Below, piece by piece: positions 22,401 to 34,972 of a DNA stretch of 64,000 nucleotides. The DNA lies in contig JAULSR010000002.1 in assembly GCA_030512295.1 (NCBI GenBank), positions 2,418,001-2,482,000 on the forward strand, read 5' to 3'. A program made the position numbers and the translations under genes. Numbering within the stretch: position 1 is the first letter of the stretch; each line of letters starts with the position of its first letter. Origin of the DNA: Bombardia bombarda (taxonomy: Eukaryota > Ascomycota > Sordariomycetes > Sordariales > Lasiosphaeriaceae). A model generated the notes under the pieces. That model saw only the letters and a program-made list of their open reading frames with translations. It was not told where the DNA came from and did not search any database.

Positions 22401-23886
22401 CAGCTCGTCGTGGTTCTCAATGGCGGCATAAACTTCGTCGGCTGGCCGTTTGCGAATGATGTCCGACTCACCAGTTGCCTGGGACTCATCACACTTGACA
22501 TTGAAGCCCTCGATCAAGATACCGTCGACGGGAATCATGTCTCCAGGCTCCAGATGCAGGACATCACCAACCAGAATATCGAATACCGAAAGTTCGACGG
22601 TCTTTCCAGATCGGATGACCTTGACCAGGCGGTCTTGCTTTTTCTTGTTGAGTTTGGCGAATTGTCGTTCTTTCTGAAAGTCGTTGAGAGACCCAACAGC
22701 AACAACAATTACAATAGCGACAATAATCGCAACACCTTCGACCCATTCAACAGGGCTCTGGCCGGGTTCGTGTTCTATGCCAACACTTTGGTAGATGCCA
22801 ATGGCGAGCGAAACAACCGCAGCGATTGATAGCAGTATGAGCACCTTGTCGTTGTAGGTGATCCACATCAGCTGCAGCAAGCTTTTGCCCTTTCTTTCCG
22901 GCAATCTATTGTCCCTGTAGACGCGTTTTCTGGACGAGTGTGCCTCATTCCCCGCATCATGTCTTTTGTTATGAGCTGCTTGGCTGTCGGACTTTGCCAA
23001 CGGTGTGGTGGTTGTCGATATGCCTTCTGTAATAGCCTTGTCGTGCTTCTGTGCGGTTGCGTCCTCAAAAGTAACATGGCCGTCGAGCGTGGTCTCATCG
23101 ATGCTCAGACCCGTCTTTCGATCACTCCGCAGCCCCTTTTCCAAACCAACAAGACCGCCCATCTTGTAAAAAGCCGATAGGCTTTTTGGGTTGAACATTT
23201 TGTTCAGCATGCCGGGGCTGAAGGCAAAAGGGTTGTCCACAACGTTAAAATCTTCTTCAGAACCTTGATCCGGCTTCAATGCGCCCTCATCATTCATAAT
23301 CTGGTCGGCCTCGGTAGATGAGCTCGCGAGAGAGCGGCCATTCTTTTCTCCTTGGGTGGACGCGATGGCGGTATCTCCCTGCGAAGACGTGACGGAGCGC
23401 GCATCGTCGATGGAGTTCAGCGAATCCTGTCTGGGCCGTGAATTCGGTACAGCGAGAAATCCCTGGGCGCGCTCGCCGGCGCGCAGTCCGACGGGGCTCG
23501 AGACATTGTGAGGGCTTGTCGGGCGACTGTCCCTGCTGTCAAAGGACCTCGAGGGCTGCATGTCGGGCCTTGATCCCGAATTGCTTCGCTGATGCGAACC
23601 TGCCCAACTGCTCGCCATGGGGTCGGTGGTGGAAGGACTGTAATTATCGTCTCCGAGAGAAACTGGCGACGTGGAGAATGTACGCAGGCCACCTTCAGCA
23701 TCAGGCTGAGATTCGGGCTCTGGGCTTACGGCCGTGGTGTCGATGGTGATGGTAGGGCTATTGCACGAAGGTCAGAGGTCATGTGCGTGTACGAGGCAGG
23801 TAGATAAGGGGTGAGAATGCGTACGCTCTCGGCCTCCGCGCAGGGGCGGACTCGCCATCTTTACGGGTCTCGCCGGGGTCGTCCAT
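19435..23886 (-). CDS. PMC1: P-type Ca2+-transporting ATPase (PMCA/PMC1 type, vacuolar)
   Basis: A P2B-type pump moving Ca2+ out of the cytosol at the cost of ATP, in fungi mostly at the vacuolar membrane. Exons are 23886-23825, 23757-20371 and 20314-19435, giving 1442 residues. Motifs: TGES at about 449, PEGLPLAVTLALAFAT in M4, phosphorylation site CSDKTGTLTQNK with Asp at about 627, and the hinge GDGTNDAPALK at about 960. An ATG at 23618 would give a shorter protein. The frame is coding-like upstream of it (TITIDTTAVSPEPESQ) and joins through a 67-bp GTACGC..AATAG intron to MDDPGETRKDG, so I place the start at 23886. The long polar N- and C-terminal tails are usual for fungal members. No calmodulin-binding motif was identified. 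Confidence 0.93.
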
Positions 23887-26800
23887 AATAGCTGAACAGT
23901 GGGTTGCGGCCGTCAGCGGTACGACTCAGCCCGCTTCGACAACAAGGCACGAGGAGCACAGCCCTATGCTCTGTTGCAAATCGCGACTTTGGTTTCCGGT
24001 GTGTATGCCAATGTGTTGTGACGAGGCTGGCCGCGCGCGATGGCAAATTCAACAAGACAACTAAGAGCCTGTCAGCTCTTATAAAACCTGCCTTGCCTTT
24101 AGCCCAAATATTCACAGCCACACCTGAGAGTGTGTGGGTGTGGAATCGGTTGGTGTTGTCTACACAGTACTGCAAGATACTTGGTACACCGGTCTGCTCG
24201 TCCTCTTGGGTCGGGCAAAAAGACCAATCGCACGACGGTGTGGGGTTGAACGTGCAAGAGACAGCTTCCTCGAATCGTCGATTTCAGAGGGGCAAATTAA
24301 GAATTGAAAGAATTGATCCGGATTTCCAGCGAGGTCGTCGAGGAGGCAGCCGTGGAGTTTAAGGAAAGAACGGGCGACTAGTCGACAGGAGGCAGGAGCT
24401 AGAAGGGGGCTGTGACAACGCTGGGCGGCATCATCGATGATTGACACTGACCTTCAACACGCGCACCGAGGAAAAAGAGATCAAAGAGGCAAGAAACAGA
24501 GACGGATCAAGGAAGGTATCAAGCGGGATCCGTGACAACGGAACTGCTAGGACAAGAGGGAAAAACACACACATCAGCGAGCGATGCGTTCTGCGCTCTG
24601 TCGCTTTCGTTGGCCTCCTCTGCCAATGTCACAATGCCAAGTGAGGCAGTGCAGCGCCAAGCGAATCAGACAATTCGTTCGCTACAAGGGTCGATCCACC
24701 GATTTGTCTTCCCGCTAACAGCCAAATGCCAATGCCCAGCCCGCTGCTTGCCCTGAGCGCCCGGGCAACGCCTGGCTTCCCTCGGCTTTTATCTAGCCCA
24801 ATGTTCCCCGAACGTGCGCATTGCTTCAGTCGCTCTTTGCTTGTTGTATCAAGGGTTTTGTGGTCGAGAGGTTGAGAGAGAGGGTCACCTTAGTGCAACC
24901 AGTTTGTTTCGCCGCTTCGTTTCGATGGGACTGGACGCGTGCGCCCGCATAAAGGGCCCGCCCGTTGGGCGAAGAATGGACCCTCTATCTTAGGTAGGTA
25001 CGGAGTACTCCGCAAGTATCGATGCACTTGCCTTGCGGGATGCGCCCTCTCTCCATCTCCCTCCTTCAAGGGCATGCCGATGCGATGCAAAGCGCTACGA
25101 TGAGCTTGAGCGAAATCAAATCCTTTAGATTATCTAGATTATCCATCAACGCGAGCTCGATTTGATAGGCTATCACGGTTATTTGCGCTAGACAAGTACC
25201 AGTAGGATGAGCGATCCTGCCTTTTTGACTTGGAGGTACGAAGCTCCAGGGCTCCACCCCCAACCTAGCAGTTCCCACCAGCTCTTTTCCCCTTGCGGAG
25301 GCCCCGGTAGTTCCAACCGCTACGCCTCCCTTCTGCAGCAAGCCAACTTACATCTACACTACCTATGTAGGTACCTATTGCAGTTTAGGTTAGTAATTTT
25401 TTGCCCTGCAGCTCTGTAAAATATAAAATACAAGGTTATTTTAACCTGTGCGCGACCGGGCATCTACAAACTCGTACCGTCAAGTTTGGATTTCCATTTC
25501 TCATATCGAATTGATTGGTGAATATTCGTGCATCCGTCGGTATGGAGGTACGGTATTTGGTCAACAATATCGGGGGTCTCACCGCACACCGCACACCGCA
25601 AAGCCTAGTATTGGCTGTCGAGAATCGCGCGGTTTTGACTCGCCAGTGGACCTTGCCCCACGAGACGTGAAGCATGGGGCGGCGGCTAGTCTATGTACTG
25701 TGTACATCTGGAGGTGATGGGGGTGATCAACTCCATGAAATACTCCGTAAGTAACCGCAATTTGCACACTGTTAAGGACTTTGCTGAGTTAAGGTCAGTT
25801 TCAAAGCAAGAAGTAAGCTCTCCTAAACAGATGGCAGCAGCACGGTACTTTTTATCTCCTTCAACCCCAAGACCAGACATGACTTAAAACCGTACTGTAC
25901 AGTACCAAGCCACAATCATCTGTGCCATTCAGATCCCGTCTCGAACCTCTATTACGACGTCCGAAGAGGAATATGAACAAAATTTCATCACATCACAAAT
26001 ACCAAGGAGAGTGATGCACGTTTACACAGTACCTAGCGTTGCTACAAACCGCATTCATCTCCGACTCCAACAATGGAAAGACAAAGCAGCAGGAGCGGCA
26101 AGGGGACATGAAGTTGCCAGGTCCCGGTTCTTGGTACAATCATTGGGTAAAGCAGGTCCAAGCCAGTATCACCATGGATCCGGGAAGCAACTGTAAAAGG
26201 GCTGTGCTTCTTGGCTTTTTCTTGGACTTTCTTGTATTCTTTTCTCGCCTCCCAGTCCCAATATTTCAGGCGAACAAACTGCCAGCCCAGGCCCAAACTT
26301 CGCCGCCAAGGACAACAGCAACAACAACAAGGTCACGGTGGCGGGTCGTGGCTAGGTATCAGACACGCGGACGGATGATTTAGCCTTTTGCCTCTTTTTT
26401 TGCTAATGAAGGAGGGCACAGCCTCGTGAAACTCGCGGCCTCCTTTTTTGCCGTCTGTTGATCTCTTCAGGTTGTCCCAAGAGACGAGCAAGACGACGCG
26501 AAACCCATGTCCAACAAGTATTTGAGAACACATCACAAGACGGTACCAGCGTGATATATGTGATATGGGCTATGCTGGTATGAGCAACTATCATTCACGC
26601 GTATCAGAATGGAAGTCTCCTACTGTGCTTCAGCTTGTTTACTAATGTCTAAGCCTCATCTTTGGAATTTTGAGCTGGTGAGTGTTTGTTGTTTCATCTT
26701 TCGCCTGTTTTGATATACTTACATACCTACTCAAGGCATCCTTTTCAGGGGAATTAAACCCACTTAACAGCTTTTCCAATGTCAGTTTTTCCGTACAGCG

Positions 26801-29800
26801 TACATCGCTGGGACCTTGTTTATCTCGATTATTGCTCAATCACGGATCTCTGCTCGTCCTCTTGTGCGGTCTCATTAACCTCTCATACGCGCTACTGGCC
26901 CGCGTGTTATGCATGATGATGCCGCACTGCTTCTCCCGTGCTTCTCTCGTTGCTCGCCCGCACACCCTCAAACTCACTCTCATTAGTCTAGCAACTCAAA
27001 AACGAGTTCACGCATGGCATGGCATGCATGTGGGTCCCAGTTTGCAATACCCCATGCACCAAGTATTCTCTGTTTACTCGCCGGGCCATCGACTGGGTTA
27101 TCGCGAGGTGTCCATTGCCCAGGCCTCATCTTTTCCTAAAGCGGTGTGGGCAGCGTCCCAGGATGACGATCGCCGATTTATCTTGGCGACAAGGTAATTA
27201 ACGAGAGTGGTGCGCCATTTTCCATCTTTAAGTTTTCTTACACTACACTAGCGCCTGGTAGGCGAAATCCAGACGGACAGGGCGATTGTGGTGGTGGTGG
27301 GAAAGAGGAGGTTGCGGGAAGTGAGATAGACTCTGATGACGTCTGTGTGTCGGCAGAATGAAGCAACTCGGTGTTTTCGCTTTACAGAGAGTTTTTCACA
27401 CCCTCCTTTTTTTTTTGTCTTTGTACTGTGTAAGGTGTTGTCCAAGCACCAACCACCAGATGAAAACCACCTCACATACGGGATACATCACCGCCGCATG
27501 GCTGGTGGGGCTTTTTACTGGGCTAACAATTGCATTACATAGGTAGCATTCCAACGGCAAAGCCAAATAACAAACAACGACTTGGAATGTGCTGCCCACC
27601 GTTCACCTAGGAGGCTCACCTAATGATCAAGGTTTGTCTGCCGTGTTGTCTGCCACGTAGGCTTAGTTAAACATACAGATTCCATGTGCATACATAGCTA
27701 CCTTACACATTGCTGGTTGCTGGGGGTGGCTTATCGCTGTCCCATGGTCAGAGAGCTGCATCAGGATAATGTAAAACATTGAAACTACCAGTAGGCACCT
27801 GACGCATCGGACTATGATCGATCCGAATGTATTTGTTGAGAAAGCCGCAAAAACGCGTGATTGTATTTCGCCGTGGCTTCACTTAACATGTCACCAATCC
27901 ACTTTGGTTTGTCAGGGACAAACGACGACCGACCTACTACAGTACAAGGACGGGACGGCTTTTCGTTACTGCTTCTGGAAGGCCGAAAGAGTGGAGATGA
28001 TGTGCTCCAACGGATACGGCAGGTACGAAACACGTGCGGCAACAACCGATAGTACAAATGAATGCCGTATTGATAGAGGATCCCTATATCGCAATGGAGA
28101 TAAGTTCATGCTTCGAGGTGGCAAAGGGCACGGTAAGGCGCTTGGCTTGGTGAGGCATGGATTATTTACTCGGTGACGGACCGAGGTGTGTCACCATTGC
28201 CTTCACCATATCCAAGCATCGAAAATCTCGAGAAAAACTCTATCCAGGCAAAAAGGACCCCAAGGCTTTCCGGTTTAGGAAGCTGCGCCTGATAATGCTG
28301 TAATTAAGCGCCGTTCTTACATATCAATTTCAATGGAGCCTAACGTTACTTGCGAGGTTCAGTGATTGGCGATTCGATTGTTGGGCCCCAGAACCCAGAA
28401 CCCAAAGCCCCAAAACACATTTCATCTCGACACAGAACCAATCTTGTACACTCACAAACGCAGGCAGGCACACTGACGCGGGCCGAAGCCGACTTGTCGG
28501 GTCACGAGCCGAATCGTGGAAACCAACACAAAAAATCATCCAGCCTAGGGACATTCAATCTTACACATCTTACTTTAACTACATCCATAGTGCAGGAGCA
28601 CGTTATCCTGATTGAAGTGACAAATCCCAAATTCCACATTGCGCACTCGGCAGTCAAATTCGGAGGATGGCGGGGGAAGCCATCAATAATTTCCATATCC
28701 ACACATACCAAGACCGAATCAAGGGTGTTTCCTGTCAACAAATGCAGCTTGGCAATATTTACCACGAGACGGAGAGACTGTGAAACCGCCCTCTGGGCAA
28801 AGATGAACCACTGTGCTGGAACCGAGTGCTGAATTGCTGGACCTCGAGTGGACTCAACTCACCCACTCACAATGTTCCACGACCTGGTTAACTAACTTGA
28901 CCGACTTTACCTGACAAATCCTGCCCTCCACGTCCATCTGTCTCTCTTTCTGATACCCGGTTCCCTGCCGAAAAGTCTCTCTGCGTCACGGAAGGAAGCA
29001 CCAAGGGCGACAAAACGAGGCTGTGCAAATGCAACCCACACGCCCTTGGCACATGCCGGGCATATCAAACCCCCTCTCGAGATGCGAAAAAGCCACCAAA
29101 GATGCAAGAAGAACATGCCAAAATGGAGCCCATGGTCCACACAGAAAACGAAGAAGCCGGTCTAGATGCCCAACCACTTGAGAGGATAGGTAGGCACCTA
29201 CCTAGGTAAGGATTTGTCTGGCTCGGGTAGTTACCGAGCGAGCCACATCATCACCGACTTGATGCTTGCTACATCCAGGCCCAAGCCCAAGCAAGCAGCT
29301 ACGCGAGGACTTTCCCCCATCGCAAAGTCGGTGTGTGAAAGTCAGTCGGCTAGAATTTTGACAAGGCCCTCAAGAGGAAAATACCCAAAGTGTTCAAAAA
29401 GGTCCAATGTAGTTACGCAAGGGCGGGCCGCAGGGAGGCGCAGCAAACATAGGCGAGCAACCTACCTCGATGGCTCTCCAACCAAGTGGAATCTCGTGGA
29501 TCCGAGGAGGGGATTGAGGGGAGGGGGAGTGGTAGCACGGCAGCAAAATCAGGCAAGTTCCCGGTAACACTACTATTAGAGTTGGTAATCTGTCAGGAGA
29601 GACATGAGAGTTTGATCGCATTTGCGTAGGTCAGTCGTTACGGTAACAGCTCACGGTAACAGAAAGAAAAACCCTCGGTGTGAGGGTTGTGGAAAAAACA
29701 CACCGGCAGAAGAACCTACCGCCAAACCAACACTTTGCCTGTTAACTTCAGCCTCATGACTATGACCCGAGTCGCCGAGCCATACACATGTAGAAATACA

Positions 29801-30643
29801 GCTTAAGTACATACATATACACCTAAGTGAATGCGAATAAGTACAAACAACTTTGCGCAACCAAGCAACCCATACAGTCCCACACTGGCAGATATATCAC
29901 AGAGATTCTGCACATCTCCCGTGTAGAACTGAGTAAAGGTGGTCTAGGCACCAGAGTACCTACATATCTACCTCAGGCAAGCCGTCATGCCATCAACTAG
30001 AAATAAAGCTAAAGTCAGGCAGATCAGATAGATGCCTACCTAGATGCATATATGCGCACGAGGCTGGTTACTCTACGTGAGAAGAGCCGCTTAGACAGCA
30101 TAATCTCATGTCCATGAGCATGACCGACAGTCAGTTTCTTGGGACTAGCTGACTGAACCGAATGAGATTGTATCTATCCGTACCTACGTATCAATAATCA
30201 TCAGCCAAGACCAGACCAGACGAACTGGACCCTCATCACACAAGAGATCTAAGCCCCAAACTGCTCACACGAATACACCGAGAGTGGTAAGTATGGCCTG
30301 CCTCTAGATTAGTGTTTCTCTTTTCTATCTGTCTTGTATCACGACACCCCCCCTCCCCTTCCGAAAATTTTCAAAGTTGGGTTCAGAGTTAATGTCTTTC
30401 GTTAATATTAATATACCTGTCGGGCGTGTGTATGTGGAACTGATGGGCAAGCCATCTCCGCGTCCATCCGCCGGACCTAATGAGGACTTAGTGGACATAG
30501 GGACTTGTGAAATAAACTGAAATATACATCTCCACATAAACCAGATAGATGGCGCGCGGCCGCTCGCTATAGATCTGATACCTACCTATGTACACACCTC
30601 GTCCACGAAGTCTACCACCTCCGCCCAAGATCAACATCCCTAA
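23887..30643. other. 6.8-kb gene-poor stretch
   Basis: No open frame here starts with ATG, carries intron logic and resembles a protein. The sequence has the feel of fungal intergenic DNA, with repeated ACCTA/TAGGTA runs (for example 29187-29209, near 25370 and 29930-30050) and a 12-bp palindrome CGGAGTACTCCG at 25001-25012. The first kilobase may be the promoter and leader of the Ca2+-ATPase. No tRNA-like A/B box pair was found by eye. Non-coding RNA or a very diverged gene cannot be ruled out. Confidence 0.5.
25001..25012. repeat. 12-bp perfect palindrome CGGAGTACTCCG
   Basis: CGGAGTACTCCG sits in a TAGGTA-rich intergenic stretch. In my recollection this palindrome recurs in intergenic DNA of many filamentous ascomycetes. 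Its function is unknown. Confidence 0.6.
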
Positions 30644-33600
30644 CTAACACCATACCATCTGCCGTAGGGGCGCTAGCAGCCTCCGCCCCTTTTCCTTATC
30701 CCCTTCCTCTCCTCCTGCAGCAGCAGCAGCAGCAGCAGCAAACGGAACAACAGCGAGGCGCAGCACTCCCGTCCAGAACCCGGCCACGACACCGCTCAAA
30801 TCACCACCCGTCTGCTTGAAATCCGGAAACGCATTCACCTCGAGCAGCCAGGCCTGGCCCCCCTCATCCACCAGGAAATCCAGCCCGTAGACCTCGAACG
30901 CGTTCTCCATCGGCTGGAAGTGCACCATCATGCCGCGGGCCGCCGCCTCGAACACGTCGCCCGTGATGGCGCAGATCTGCCCAAAGATGGACTCGGCCAT
31001 ACCTATATCTATATCAGCCAACGGCAGGTCCCAGAACCTATGGACCGAGTCGTTGTTGACGCTGCCCGCGTCGCCCTGCAGACACGTGTTGGTGAGGTGG
31101 GCGTCGAGGTCGTTTGTCTCTTCATCGCCATCCCCATCCCCATCCCCATCCTCCCCAGTAGCAGTAGGCGAGACAGAAATAGGGGCCTGGTACGGCTTGG
31201 CCGCAAACAGCGCCAGCATGTCCCTGTAGACGTAGACGCGCAGGCTGCCGATGGCGACCACGTAGGTGCGGATGTGGAACTTGCGGTTGCCGAGCGCGGG
31301 CAGCAGCAGGGGCGCGTCGATGTAGGGTTGCGCGACAAAGTGGCGGAGGTGAGATGATCTGACGGCGGTGCCTCCATCGTCGTTGTCATCATCACCATCA
31401 CCATCACCATCACCACCACCACCACCCCCTGCCTCGTCATCATCCTCATCCTCATCCTCGCTATCAGACATATTCTCCTCCCACCCATCAAAAATGCCTT
31501 GCAGCTCCTCCATCGTGCTAAACAGCCGGATCCCCTGCCCGCGATCGCTCATGCTTGGCTTGAGGATCCACCACTCCTTCCCCCTGCCTTTCTCCTGCTT
31601 GGCCGCCGCCGCCGCCGCAGTAGTAGTAGTAGTGGTGGTATTAACCATGGAACCATCACTATGCTCCGCCTCACTACCCCCCATCCCATCCTCTTGGTCT
31701 TCTTGGCCTGAGCCTGCCTCCAATTCCAACCGCTCATTCCTCTCCAGGCTCGCGCGCAGGTCAAACGCCTCCACCAGGGCATCATCCAAAAACTCTGCAT
31801 AGTCCACCTCAAAGGCCTCGCTGCGCTTGACGTGCGTCCGCAGCACCGAGGACGGGTGCTTGGCGACCCAGCTCTCGACCGTGGCGGACAAGAAGTGCTT
31901 GCGGATGAGCGCCTTGCGGATCATGTAGCTGTTGACGAGAGAGGTGTGGGGGTGCGCGGCCGCGTACTCAAAGTCGATCTTTTCGTACTCGGTGATTTGG
32001 AGAATCTTGCTGTTGCTGTTGCTGTCGGGGACTAGGCTGGCCAGAGAGACTTCGGCGGTGGTAGAGGGCGGAGTTGATAGTGACCAATTGCTGTTGTTGT
32101 TGCTGCTTCCTTGGAGAAGGGACTTGATGGCTGCGAGGATGAGGGGCTGGACGTAGGTGTCTCCGTAGTCGATGAGGGCGTAGAGGTGAGGTTTCTTCTC
32201 GTTTGCTACTGCTTCTGGCTTGCCGTTGCTGATGCTAGTGTTATTGGCTGATCGGTTTGGAAGGGCCATCTGTGTTGTTGTTGTTGTTGTTGCTGCTGTC
32301 TCCGGTAGAGTTGTAGACGACTCTGTGGTGGTGTTGGTAGTCCTGGTAATACAGCTGGTAAGAATCGCATCCGTCGTCTTCTTCTTCTATGGTGGATGTC
32401 GTTCAAATCTAGGAGGAGTGACGGCAGCAGCACATGGGAAGGGCACTGCAGCCTGACTGGTGGTCTAGAGCAGGAAGCAATTATCGTTCTATTTCTAGAT
32501 CGCCTTGTCTTCTATACTCTCCGTCTGCCTCTCCGTCTGTCTGTCTGCCCGTCTACCCTCATTCCATCTGATGGTGACTTTGACTTTTTGACAATGTGTG
32601 TGTATGTGTGTATGTGATTTCATGCGTCTTGTAATATCGTCGCCGTGCCATAATTCATTTCTCGCAACAATATGCTCTTCATGATCACCATGTCTCCTTT
32701 CTCCGTACCAAACAAAACAAAACAAAACAAAAACAGAATAAAATTCCAAAAAAGGGGCAACAACAACAATAACAATAACTAAACTACTTACAATTGCAAC
32801 TCCGTGCCATGCAGCTGTGTAGCAGTATGCCAAAAGTTGGCCTTGAGCGGCGTAACACTGTCATCACCAACAAATTAGCCACAATCATCACCATCGTCAT
32901 CAACACCAAAACCTCAAATCACCCAGCAGTACTCACCTCGTATGCCCCTCCTTTACCACCCACCCATCGTTCCCCGGCGGCGCCTCCTCCACACTCCTAT
33001 AAACATCCGTAAACCGCGGCGACCACTTGAAATGCTTATGCGTATGCAGCCCTTCTCTCCCTCCCCCCTCCTTGTCCTCACCAGGCCTCCCCTCCCCCTC
33101 CCTAATCCTCTCCTCATCCTCCACGCCCCCATCTACACTCCCATCCACCTCCGTAAAACAGCTCCCATCCCCCCAATAATTCTGCAACATGCCCGTATAC
33201 AGCACCTTTCCCCCCTCCAAGCCCTCCAGCAGCGGCACATTAACACTATACAAATCGACACTCCCATCCCCCGGCCACTGCCTCGCCAGCGCCTCAATCA
33301 CCCGCACGCTCTGCCTGCTCGCCGCCGCAATGATCACCGGATCGTGGTTCCTCGTGAAGAAAGCATAGCTCAGCGCGATCGCCCGCCGCCGACACACGGC
33401 CGCCTCGAGCGCGCCGCCCAGCGTGCCGCTGCTCAGCGCAAACACCGCCGTCGTGTTCCTGCCGTAGTTGGGCCCGGACACGACCAGGTCGACCGGGCCG
33501 CGGTCGGCAAAGAAGTGGTACAGCCCGATCTGCACGCACGAGGCGGGCGTGCCGTCGACGAGGATCCATTCTTCTGTCCCCGGCTGCGTGCTGGGGCGGG

Positions 33601-33892
33601 TGTGCGTTGTGCCGTGCGAGTTGGCGTCGTTTTCCCTCGTCTCGTTGGTGCTGTCACTGGGAGGGACAGAGGCCAGGCCAGCGGCCGGGGCGTCGGGCGG
33701 CGGCGGGCGGTAGTAGGTCGGCTTGACTGTCTGCCCAATGATATGCGCCTTGCCGATCCACGACCGCTGCGTGTGCGGCAGGCAGACCGAGACGAGATGG
33801 CCGGCGCCCTGGAGCTCGCGCACGAGCGAGTGCACGTAGGGCGACGAGTGCGGCGACGGCGGGCCGTCGTCGTTGACGATGAGGATGTGCAT
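30644..33892 (-). CDS. PBY1: SurE nucleotidase / tubulin-tyrosine-ligase fusion (PBY1-like)
   Basis: ATG is at 33892. Exons are 33892-32937, 32857-32792 and 32342-30644, all in frame, giving 906 residues. The N-terminal SurE-type phosphatase has the metal site MHILIVNDDGPPSPH, SGPNYGRNT, and closes with VTPLKANFWHTATQLHG. The C-terminal ATP-grasp TTL domain has EWWILKPSMSDRGQGI, KFHIRTYV, HLTNTCLQG and WLLEVNAFPDFKQTG. Yeast Pby1, a P-body protein, has the same two-domain order. Intron 2 (32791-32343, 449 bp) joins L|L into a Thr-rich linker; its donor overlaps a TAA, so retention ends the protein after SurE. An acidic EDEDEDDDE..GDGDGD insert splits the TTL domain. Substrates (nucleotides, peptides or tubulin) are not known from sequence. 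Confidence 0.88.
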
Positions 33893-34972
33893 GGTCGTCG
33901 TTGAGGATGAACGTTATGAGCTTGGTTCTGTGTGTCGCACTGGTACAAAGGCAAGCCAGGTAGGGGTGGATGGTTGGGAGCAAGGAATGGGGAACGATTT
34001 AAGGTATTTATTCTGTCTTTTCCCCGTTAATAATTGCGATTTCTTGTCCCTCGTTGACGTTTTTGGGCCCCGCCATCGGCCCAAAGGTCTTATGGGCCGC
34101 CGCTCCTCTTAGACGGTGGTGCGGTGCGGGGGTGGGGTCATCAAAGCGGAGAATAGAACCAAAAGAGTCCAAAGACTGCATGAGTTCCATGTTGTGACGA
34201 CGAATCTCATGTCGCATTACAAAGTCACGCGTAGTTCAGATAGAATCCGTATGGCTGGCATTCTGATCCGAGATAGTGTACCACCTCCTTCCCCCTTTAC
34301 AACGACACCTACTGTGCCTTGCCTTGCCTTGCCTTGCCTTGCCTTGCCTTGCCTTGCCTTGCCTGTGTAGCTGCCCCCCGCCAACACCATCAGCCACGCT
34401 ACGGATAGATATACTAGATACATACATGATATTGCAAGAATGTCGTCTGCGTCCCACTAAGATACCTGATACCTCCTCCTCCCAAGTTCCTTGATTTGCC
34501 CTCAAACAGACTTCGATGTCTGCCCGACGAGAAGCAATCAAGTATCAATTCTTCCGAATTCCCCAACCTAAAGAGACTTCCAATGACTTATCCTGGGAAA
34601 GCGTGAGATAATCTCCAATTTCACAATCCTGAACTGAACAGACCTAAACGTTTGTCTGGTAAAAACGGTGAAGAAACACATTGAGGATTTTCCCAAACCA
34701 TTTTCTCCTCATTACCGTCATTGGCTTTGACCACGCGAAAACAAAAGCAAAAAGCAAAAAAGCAGAAAGAAAAAAAAAAGGAAAACGAGACCATGATCCA
34801 TCCAGTGCTGAACTTGCTAAGGCACATGCACCACTCGAGAGAAATACCGACTCTCCCAACTCCAATTTGCACAAAACATGTAAAAGAAAATGAAAGCAAA
34901 AACAAATAGAAACCATATCATACTGCTCGATAACTCATGTTACCGCGCAGAAGAACTAATCTCCCAGAGAAA
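33893..34972. promoter_or_regulatory. Intergenic with GCCTT pentanucleotide array
   Basis: About 1.1 kb between the SurE-TTL start and the 3' end of the next minus-strand gene. It holds the GCCTT array at 34316-34364 and an A-rich patch at 34740-34790. No gene is seen. Confidence 0.5.
34316..34364. repeat. (GCCTT)n pentanucleotide microsatellite
   Basis: Nine perfect GCCTT units plus a partial GCCT. Confidence 0.95.

Noticed and set aside
23904..24362. Plus-strand open frame upstream of the Ca2+-ATPase
   Set aside because: It begins without a good start and looks like promoter/leader sequence; no family similarity.
26682..27197. Plus-strand open frame of about 170 codons
   Set aside because: It has no early ATG, no domain and no intron logic, and its composition looks like non-coding DNA.
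28350..28832. Plus-strand open frame of about 160 codons in the gene-poor stretch
   Set aside because: It begins without ATG and shows no recognisable motif.
32942..33904. 320-codon plus-strand open frame opposite the SurE exon
   Set aside because: It is the antisense shadow of a GC-rich conserved coding exon.
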